A DNA stretch of 16,437 nt, from positions 1 through 16,437 of the forward strand of contig FTLJ01001260.1 in assembly GCA_900155495.1 (NCBI GenBank), given 5' to 3'. Positions 9,561-16,437 of the stretch are shown piece by piece; the stretch's first letter is position 1; every line of letters starts with the position of its first letter. The notes below the pieces were generated by a model. That model did not search any database, was not told the origin of the DNA, and worked only from the letters and a program-made list of their open reading frames with translations. Source of the DNA: Porogramme epimiltina. Taxonomy: Eukaryota; Basidiomycota; Agaricomycetes; Polyporales; Polyporaceae. Position numbers and translations under genes: made by a program.

Positions 9561-10540
9561 CATAGTAACTTCGTCTTCCCAACGTCCCCACCTTCCCAAA
9601 TCTTTTGAGGTTCTGCCCCACGCTCGCCCGGTCTAACCTGTTACGGTACATCGCGGGTTATCTCTACGAGGTGTGCCCACTTCGCCATCCCTATCTCTAC
9701 ACGACGCTGAGTCTAACCACCATGCACGTAGGAACATACGCCATATTTACAACCCTACATATTTAGTCTTCTACCGCTATTACGTTATCGTCGCTCATCT
9801 ACGGCGTCAACCTTTCGCATTCCGGCTCCATGGTTTCCTGGGGCTGCGTTCGAGTCGCGCCCTATTAGCTACATCCACCTAGATATGTCACTCGGACCAA
9901 CTACCATGTATCTACGCAGCAAGCGGGTAATTCTATCTCGTGTAACGATCGCATTTCCTACTTTGTCGTTGCGCCGCCTCCCGTTGCCGTCGAAGCAGAG
10001 CATCCTGACATAACCGCCCTGTCAGAGTCTCACTAGGTCCAGTTAGCATGTGCACGTCCAAATGCCCCTAGCGGTACGCTGCCTTTGTCTACACGTGTCG
10101 CCGATACTAATTCTCCTTTATGCAGGCGCCTATGCCCTAAATCCATCATACCTGGTTAGGTCCAGTAATCCGTTCGCCAGGCCGACCAACGCCGCCGGGA
10201 ACAGTGGTCTCGTCGGTCACCGTGCCCTGAGGACATGCCGGGCCTAAACCTCTCAAAATGGGCCGTGCTCCCTCGTTTCATGCGTTGTGCGCGTCGACGT
10301 CTGGCGCATCATCGCATTCGGTTGTATATCTGGCACTAGCCTTACCAACGCCAGCGGCATCTCCAGGCCGTGCGCTCCGATTGCAACGGCGGATCTCCAG
10401 TGTGCTCTAGTGCGAGCACTAGTCGTCCCGCAAGATGGGCTAGTCACCAGGATAGAGAGGATAGCGCTTGCGCTAGTCTCCCTGCCCGGTAGCCTAGACC
10501 TCCATGGAAGAAACCAAGCTGAGCGCGCACCGGCGGTGAC
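9561..10540. other. No gene seen; short palindromes only
   Basis: No open frame with domain-like content or splice logic. Two small perfect inverted repeats are visible: CTAGTGC-GA-GCACTAG (10407-10422) and TAGCGC-TT-GCGCTA (10462-10475). The phrase TAGGTCCAGT occurs twice (near 10034 and 10158). Confidence 0.4.
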
Positions 10541-10546
10541 CTAAAG

Positions 10547-10720
10547 ACATGTGGCCAGACAATGCGAGGCTTGAATGTCCTCCCCAAGGACAACGTCAAC
10601 TTTTCTCGCGGCACTCATCAATGTCAAGTCGGACACGCGAATCGCGTTCGGGTCCGTGTTCAAGTTGTTTTGCCATATCTCCTCGTCGTGCGGACAGCCG
10701 GATGGGTGCACAAGAAGGCC
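10547..10720 (-). other. Possible coding relic of unknown origin
   Basis: On the minus strand the phrase VHPSGCPHDEEIWQNNL, followed by DPNAIRVSDLTLMSAARK, has the balanced composition of real protein. It sits in a 103-codon frame whose upstream half is Arg/Cys/Ala-rich filler. It may be a single surviving exon of an unidentified gene; no flanking exon could be joined to it. Confidence 0.2.
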
Positions 10721-11392
10721 GCGCGCGCGACAAGGCGACGCACACAAAAAGGCAGCGCACGAGGATGAGGTGCGCGACAAGGGCTGAAGTCGCGGCGGTG
10801 CAGCGGCGTCTCTGCACGTGTGTGTCCACGAGCTTCGCTCACGTCCACACACGACTCACTGCCAGCCCCCGAATGGATACCAAAACGGTCGCCGACTGGG
10901 CGTTGGTCGCAAGGTGTTCTCGGCCCCCCGAACGGATATGCGCAAGGGTTGCCCGCCTACGCTTCGAAGCTGGAAGATGCCTCCACCGCACGGAAAGATT
11001 CGAGGCCTGGTGCGAAATCCCGCACGCAAGATTGTCTGGTCGCGCCTGCGTTACAGGACGGTCGCGCAAGGTCTACCGCAGCAACGTCGTTCAATAGGTA
11101 CCGCGCACGCTCGCGCTCACACTCCAAGTGCGCGCGCGATAATATTTTTGGTACACACGGCCACACTGCCCTCGCGCACACGGACATGCTACATAAATCA
11201 TTATTCACAACCAGCTGCAACTCTACGAGACGACCGACGTCAAATGCCACCCCCACTTCCAAGTGCCCGGACGGGCGGGCCGGGCGTCTAGCTGCAGCTT
11301 CTTCTACCGAAGCACCAGTGGTCGATGCACCGCCGACGCTGCTGTCCTCATCGACGTCCCACGTCTACCTCTGTGCTCTCAATACTCTTCCA
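10721..11392. other. Non-coding upstream region of the proline-rich gene
   Basis: Long GC-rich frames exist on both strands but are arginine-, alanine- and histidine-rich without motifs. They are best seen as chance openings. AT-rich islands at about 11138-11148 and 11190-11204 could hold promoter elements of the plus-strand gene starting at 11393. Confidence 0.35.
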
Positions 11393-12202
11393 ATGCCCTC
11401 CCTCCCAAGACGTCTCAAAGCTCTAGTCCGGCTGGCCATATCTAGGGCTTTTAGGCGCCGTGGCCCAGGTATTGACTTTCCCTTTGCTCCTCATATGCAC
11501 ACCTAACCCCTATCAGGCCCCCGCTCCCTCCAACCCCTTGAGCGAGGCTCAACCCTCCTCATCCCACTCGATCTCCTCGATGACGGCGAAGCAGGCGGCC
11601 CGGATGCCCACGGAACACGCTCGACCCGAGTGGGTGAGCCCTCTCCCGCCCCCGATACGCGTACGTCCGCCGCCCCCAACACGCGTGCACCCGTCGCCCC
11701 CGACACGCGCACGTCCGCTGCCCCCAACAACTGCGAGCTCGTGATAGATATTCCAAGAGCGTCACTCCGCGTACGTCCTCAGTCCACACCGGCAACCATG
11801 GGTCGTCCCCCTCTGCCCCTGCCCGCCAACCGTCCTACACCGCCCCCGCTCGCAACTCCGAGTCCCACCACCCCCCCACCTCCCTACGAGGCAGTCTGGT
11901 CCACCAGTCCCACTCGCGCCATCGCGCAACCTCCGCCAAATGGAGGGATGCCCCCCTCCCTACTCCGCCATGGAGTCCCCCCGCGCACGACCGACAACGA
12001 CGCCGGTCCGTCCACCTTGCAGGCGCAACCCGACACAGCTGTTCCGCACCCGCACACGACCAGCAATGCGCCGGGTCCGTCGCGGGCGCAGGCGGACCCT
12101 GGTCGCCCGCGTGCCCGTGCGACCAACGATCCTCGGTATAAGCCACTTCCGCCGCTCCCGCCGATCCCTGAGGATCGTGAGCTGGGTCAGTCGTCTCTTT
12201 AG
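11393..12202 (+). CDS. Proline-rich hypothetical protein with PPPY motif, two exons
   Basis: Unrecognised function. Exons 11393-11468 and 11517-12202 are joined across a 48-bp intron with a GTATTG donor, a CACCTAAC branch site and a TATCAG acceptor, giving 253 residues. The N-terminus is short and basic (LKALVRLAISRAFRRRG) and could form an amphipathic or membrane-associated helix. Next come a leucine-rich patch (LLIPLDLLDD), an 8-residue repeat AP[DN]TR[TA][SP][AV], an ordered-looking LVIDIPRASLRV, then disordered Pro-rich sequence with PPPPYEAVW, PGPS motifs and a C-terminal DPRYKPLPPLPPIPED. PPPY could bind WW-domain proteins such as Nedd4/Rsp5-type ubiquitin ligases, and the PLPPLPP run could bind SH3 domains; both are inferences. 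The ATG is the first in frame after a pyrimidine-rich leader. More 5' exons cannot be excluded. Confidence 0.6.
11648..11731 (+). repeat. 24-bp coding tandem repeat, 3.5 copies
   Basis: Units at 11648-11671, 11672-11695 and 11696-11719 plus a 12-bp partial encode APDTRTSA, APNTRAPV, APDTRTSA, APNN. Units 1 and 3 are the closest pair. Being a multiple of three, copy changes would keep frame, so length polymorphism is likely. Confidence 0.85.
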
Positions 12203-13600
12203 CATTCTCTTACCTCTCTCACTTACCGCGGACCTCCAGTGTAATGTATCTCGTGTTGTAGTGACGTCATGCCCACAGGGAATATTTATTATGATGGATT
12301 GCTTGTGATGTAGTTGCCCATGTACGATCAGAACTGTCTGCTTGTCTATTCATCGTCATGAGATTCCGCCCGTCATTCTCGAATTACATGAAGAAATCTT
12401 TCTCTAGTCCCCGGAATGTCAAACTTGATATACATTTTCAAGCATCGCCACACAAATAGACTATCTAGGCACGTGGGGCCCCGATCGCCCGTTGTCGGCT
12501 AGCGAGACAGCATAGCGCCAAAGGGGCCTCGCCTAGATGTAGCATCCATGGAGCACGTGAGCCGGATTCTCAGAGATTCTGCGAGACGCATTCTCTCCCA
12601 CTGAACAATCTAGTTTGCGCTGACAGCATTTAATGTCGTTAGCCTATATGACGGCTTGTGGAGATAAGAGACTGGATAGACAAAAATAGAGAGCGCTCGA
12701 TCTTCCCGATATGGATGAGGCAGTGAGCTATCGGGCCTCCTTGCCTTTCCGTGACGTGGTCCTTGTGGCGTGGTCTTTGTGGCGTAGTCCTTCAATGACC
12801 ACAGTGTGGTCACATCGGTGGACCACGCAAATCAGGGGTGAACAGAGGTTATACATTTATTAGTGGGTGTTACTATACCTTCCCCATGAAAGTACACGTA
12901 CTTACGCCCCTTCATAGGTACTAGGACTGTTATAAAGGCCCCGATGCACAAGAGTCCGGGTCTGGGGAACAGGCGTTCAAGATCATCACGAACCCTTTCG
13001 CTACGAATATAAGTGACTGGGGACACGATACGGTCGTCACCGGGATCCCGTCGTTATGGCCGGCATGCTGGAGAAGAGCAACTGGAGCGTGCTCTCCTGC
13101 GCGGAACATGCCTCGGAGGGCGCGACGTTGGCCTGGCGTACGTCCCCGTCCTCCACATTTCCTCCTGCGCGGCTGCCGATATCCTCTTCGCTGACAGTTT
13201 AGTTGTCACCACGGGTACGCGAAACCCCTAAGGGTCACGGGTGGGGGTGACCACGGGTAGGAGTGTGGTTGGGACCCACCAAACCCCCAACCCGTGTACC
13301 CTTACCCGCGGACAGGGCGCTGCAACCCGTGCACCCGTGGGGGTAGTATCTAATCTGATAGCTAAGACGGCTGCGCTCATAGGCATTGAGCACTACTATG
13401 GCTACAGCCTACTACTGTACAGCAAGCCTCCTCATCCCTCCGCCTCGCGCGCGCCCTCAGTCGGCACGGACCTTCGCCTCTTCCTCACACACGTTATCTG
13501 GTCCGTCCACCGTCCACCTCCCCAGCTCGTTCAAGAAGCGGTCGATGCCGTCCGACTCCTGTCCAGTGGGCTCCAGTGCTCACTGTCGTGGTGATTACAG
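12203..13600. other. Intergenic; possible minus-strand gene relics
   Basis: Contains the 3' flank of the proline-rich gene. Two minus-strand stretches read like protein: 13200-13042 (TVSEEDIGSRAGGNVEDGD and onward to LLFSSMPAITTGSR) and 13588-13468 (ALEPTGQESDGIDRFLNEL, GRWTVDGPDNV). Neither has a start or a joinable exon. From 13205 to 13350 the motifs CCACGGGT and ACCCGTGG recur in both orientations. Confidence 0.25.
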
Positions 13601-14388
13601 CGCCGCCGCCCCCTCCTCAATCCCCTCTTTACTCCCCACTCAGACCGCTTAGCCCTACGCACGGTTTGTCACGCATTTGTTTGCGTGCCCGGCCTTTTCG
13701 CGCCTCTCAACGAGCGCACTCTTGGCTCCATAGTCGCCCCTTCAAGGCCGACATTTTTATCCACGCACGAGTCCACTTCCAGGCGCCATACGCACCTTCG
13801 CTCATCAATCGTCTCTGTCGCTCTCTACCACTGGCAGTGCCTCAAAGCTCGCTTCCCGGCCGTGCAGGGTTTCTCATATCTGGGACTTCAGGGACCGCGG
13901 GTCGTATGCTACGTACGTTCTCCCATCCCCTGCACCCTCATCCCGGGTCTCCCTTGCCTTCTACCACGCCCCAACCCAGCGCGGTCTTCTCCATCCCTCC
14001 CTTCACCCTGAACAACCCCCCTTCCGCGTGGCCGCTGAAGCTCGTATCTCCGCTTCTCCCCCGGGGAGCACGCTCGCGACATGGAACCGGCATAACATGC
14101 ACCCATATGCGCGTGGTTGGCGGGCTTCTCCTGCATCGTCTCCCACCCGACCGCGATTTTTCGTGTGCGCGGTGTCTCTCTCCTCACGCACTCCGTTGCT
14201 TCAGGCGAATCTAGCTTGCCCGCCCGCTGTGAGTGTCACCTGCCCCCCCACCACCCTTCCTCACTCCTTGACTTCCATGCTGATGTACCACCCACCAACA
14301 GTTCCCCATTCGGAAGATGCAAGAGTTTTCCGTTCCACCCTAGCTTCCTCGCATCGTGAGCTTTCCCCGAGTTTCCGTCTGCAACGCC
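13601..14388. other. Pyrimidine-rich region, no gene supported
   Basis: The plus strand is strongly enriched for C and T. Several long frames open across it in more than one register, as expected from composition. It may be promoter or leader of the small ORF at 14389. Confidence 0.35.
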
Positions 14389-14568
14389 ATGATGCTGTTC
14401 GTCGTCGCCGCCCTCGGTCTCCTCGCCCTCACGGCCGCTGAGGTCTCCACAGACCCCAAGCCCACGTCATTGGCGTCCGACCACCCCCGCATGCCTTCTC
14501 CCTCGATCCCGCCCGCGGGTTACTCATCAGCCGCATTTCGTTCTATGTATTTAGGGCATTGCAAGTAG
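14389..14568 (+). CDS. Possible small secreted protein, 59 residues
   Basis: A short frame opens with a hydrophobic core (MMLFVVAALGLLALTAAEV) that looks like a signal peptide with a plausible AxA-type cleavage site (LTAAE). A short Ser/Pro-rich mature part and a final Cys-Lys follow. There are no homologues I recognise and no intron support. The region is pyrimidine-rich, so chance is possible. It could also be the first exon of a longer gene, but I found no clear donor. Confidence 0.3.
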   Translation: MMLFVVAALGLLALTAAEVSTDPKPTSLASDHPRMPSPSIPPAGYSSAAFRSMYLGHCK

Positions 14569-14986
14569 TGATCTGGTTTGCAAGCGCGCGCAATTAACGG
14601 CAATTACTTACAACCGGGGCGCGAGATTGGAAACCGCCCTAACGGCTTGTAATGTGGTGGTCCGTATTGGGACAACTTGCAATGTCTGCGGATGTATTGG
14701 GGTGGATTGCAATGTAGGCGGAGGGGTTCGGGCGGATTGCAAGGTAGGCGGGGGCGTTGGCTTCGATTGAGATCAAATGCGGTCAGTTTGATGGGGACTA
14801 CATAGGAGTCGTCGCCCTCGTAGCATACTATTCAAGCCTTGCAACATCACTTTGCACACGGACTTCCGTAGGGGAGTTCACACGCGCCGCCTAGCGGCGT
14901 AGGGAAGTGAGAAGGGGAGCAGGATGTATTAACTACTGGATATACAGAGTATTCGGGTGGCGAGTATGAAGGCATGAGGCGCACGC
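14569..14986. other. Intergenic region with tandem repeat
   Basis: Apart from the 30-bp repeat there is only a small hairpin GCCGC-CTA-GCGGC near 14886-14898. Probable 3' flank of the minus-strand lipase remnant. No gene seen. Confidence 0.45.
14646..14765. repeat. 30-bp tandem repeat, four copies
   Basis: Units start at 14646, 14676, 14706 and 14736 with exact 30-bp spacing, and a degenerate fifth begins at 14766. The shared core is [AC]TTG[CT]AA[TG]GT, then G-rich sequence with TTGGG or TTCGG. It sits about 220 bp downstream of the 3' end of the lipase remnant. Confidence 0.85.
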
Positions 14987-15976
14987 CTAGCAGCCCTGGC
15001 CCATCACCGAGACCTCCTTGTACAGCCCACTGTATTGGCTCTCTACCCCGTCAAAGGTGTTCGGCACGTCCCCCAACGTGCATTCATCGCTGTCGTCGTC
15101 CTTCCCCGGGCATGCCACCCACGCCCCCGACCATGATGTGCACCTCGCCCACGGGCGGCGGTACCCGAGGAACCTGCCCGGGAGGATGGGGAGAAAGTCC
15201 TCCTTGTTGTGGGCGTGCGTGACGGACGCGATGGACGCGTGGGCGTCGACGTAGTCGGCGAAGGCTTGGTTGCCAACGCGGGGGAGGCCGAAGCCGACGT
15301 AGGTGATCTTGACGGTCGGGAGGTGGGGGGGGGGAGGTAGACGGCGTGAAGGAAGGAGATCACCGCGCCTGTGTGGAAGGGGGGGGAGAGGAGTGCATTG
15401 TTGAGTGCTATTCGATCGGATGACATGCGTATACGTACCGAGCGAGTATCCAGTGACCGTGACGCTGTTTGTCCCGAGTTTCGACATCTCAGTCTGTACA
15501 GCTAAGAGAATATCAGCTGCGGACCTGCAGGGGAGAACTGTTATATGAGCATCAACCTCTCCGAGCTGAGCATACAGAAAAGACTCACTCGGAATGCGCG
15601 TGCAGGAAGCCTGTGTGCGCCTTGATGGACGAGGGGAGTCCCGGCAAGAGCTCCGAGTCTTGGTTCTCCAGGATGATGACGGCGTCCGTGAGTAGCGGGA
15701 GGCTGCGCGACGCTGCGAGGTAAGTTTGACGTGCGCACACTATTCATATTGGGGTGCTCACCACTTGGACGTGACAGTGCCCTGGTTTGCAACGAGGTCG
15801 CTGTTGAGCGAAGGCTCAAGGCCCACGTACACTGTAGCCCGCGAGAGGGTCAGCTTGGTTATGAGGCAGATGCGCGCGCCGCGCACAGCATCGCGCAAAG
15901 TAATGCACGAAGGTTCGCGCCGACGTAGGTGGGCGGACTCACAGAGCTGCTCGGAATCACCGTTTCCGTCGCAGGC
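14987..15976 (-). pseudogene. Class 3 (alpha/beta hydrolase) extracellular lipase, 5'-truncated with frameshifts
   Basis: Secreted triacylglycerol lipase family. Exons: the lipase-like end of 16063-15943, then 15831-15762, 15702-15589, 15524-15439, 15368-14987. Visible in order: CDGNGDSEQL, YVGLEPSLNSDLVANQGT, LPLLTDAVIILEN, GLPSSIKAHTGFLHAHSE, the nucleophile elbow VTVTGYSLG (Ser codon 15445-15443), AVYLP, YVGFGLPRVGNQAFADYVD, NKEDFLPILPGRFLGY (probable catalytic Asp at 15199-15197), ACPGKDD and CTLGDVPNTFDG. The usual signal peptide and first ~100 residues are missing; RPF2 sequence takes their place. The exon before YLP and the exon body disagree in frame across a C10 run (15325-15334). 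The catalytic His context GEVHIM (His codon 15140-15138) is out of frame between about 15152 and 15126. Not functional as read. Confidence 0.82.
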
Positions 15977-16015
15977 TGATCCGCGGGCAGCACCTGTCCT
16001 TCTTGACCTCGTCGT

Positions 16016-16437
16016 GGACGCGAAGTGCAGCAGCGACTTGTGTCCTGGCGTCGCTTTTGGTGTCTGCGAGGGAGGAGCGTGGGCTGGGGGATGTGCGGGG
16101 GCCTCGGAGGTTTACGCACATTGAATTCGTTCATGCTCTTCCACCCCTAAACGCCCACCTCGCACATGTCCAGCACCCAGTGGTCGAACATGCACACGAA
16201 TGTGAGCCCGTGCGGTCGCTTCTTCGTGCCCCGCCGACCAGGAACATGCTAGCGTCGTTTTTCTGCGCCCAGGACTCGAGCAAGGAGGCGTCTTCGAACG
16301 GGCGCACGGCGTTCTTCTTGGAGAACGAAATCGCGTGTGGCCGCTTCAGAGCCATCTGAGCGGGTCGCGGGTAGGCTCAACAGACAGGATCAGTAGCGAC
16401 GTTTGGGGTACTCACGAGCTCCTTCATGACCTCGTTC
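16016..16437 (-). pseudogene. RPF2: RPF2 (Brix-domain ribosome biogenesis factor) 5' fragment, truncated
   Basis: Rpf2 works with Rrs1 to bring 5S RNP into pre-60S ribosomes in the nucleolus. Exons: 16437-16416 (EVMKEL, running off the window edge), 16355-16120 and 16063 onward; introns are 60 and 56 bp. Recognisable: LKRPHAISFSKKNAVRPFED, WAQKNDASMFLVGG, KKRPHGLTFVCMFD, VLDMCEVGV, MNEF and PGHKSLLHFAS. A one-base loss in the G4 run at 16229-16232 shifts frame before KKRPHG, and a TAG at 16147-16149 interrupts after CEVGV. RPF2 similarity ends after HFAS, and the same frame continues into lipase sequence. The remaining Brix domain and C-terminal tail are absent. Assignment is confident from conserved phrases; the upstream part lies outside the window. 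Confidence 0.82.

Noticed and set aside
9199..9565. Long frames on both strands
   Set aside because: Explained by a pyrimidine-rich strand with few stop codons; translations are low-complexity and motif-free.
10549..11506. Overlapping plus-strand ORFs of 157-228 codons
   Set aside because: Several registers are open at once in GC-rich DNA, with no motifs; only the end of one (from 11393) connects to a convincing spliced gene.
13200..13350. GGGT/ACCC-rich stretch as a terminal inverted repeat
   Set aside because: Motifs are short and scattered in both orientations, with no paired ends, target duplication or transposase nearby.

Overview
The window looks like nuclear DNA of a filamentous fungus, most likely an Agaricomycete (mushroom-forming basidiomycete). 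The evidence is GC-rich sequence, genes cut by many 48-70 bp introns (GTGAGT, GTACGT or GTGCGT donors, pyrimidine-CAG or TAG acceptors, CTAAC-like branch sites), and fungal families: a Ulp-type SUMO protease, a SKN1/KRE6 beta-glucan synthesis protein, the ribosome biogenesis factor Rpf2 and a class 3 lipase. Family names come from motifs recognised by eye; no database search was run.

Layout. 1-820: no independent gene; probably 3' flank of the first gene, perhaps including a frameshifted continuation of it. 821-4409, minus: a 13-exon SUMO-protease-like gene that assembles without a break to 965 residues and keeps its His/Asp/Gln/Cys catalytic set. 4364-4774: three 137-bp tandem copies that triplicate its start-codon region; a TATA-like box and a TCACGTGA palindrome lie further up at 5124-5142. 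5668-7598, minus: a SKN1/KRE6 (GH16) gene without a recognisable 5' end and with three frameshifts, two of which take the catalytic EIDIFE motif out of frame. 7642-11392: gene-poor, with a decayed ~80-bp repeat and pyrimidine-rich tracts. 11393-12202, plus: a two-exon proline-rich protein with a PPPY motif. 12203-14388: no convincing gene. 14389-14568, plus: a possible very small secreted protein. 14646-14765: a 30-bp tandem repeat. 14987-16437, minus: the 5' part of RPF2 runs in from the right edge and joins, inside one exon and in frame, the 3' two thirds of a secreted class 3 lipase; both halves carry reading-frame damage.

The genes share no pathway. The main theme is decay and rearrangement next to one apparently intact gene: a truncated KRE6, a chimeric RPF2-lipase, and two cases where a compensating pair of frameshifts removes exactly a catalytic segment. 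Base-calling indels could explain some of this, so read-level checks decide how much is biological.
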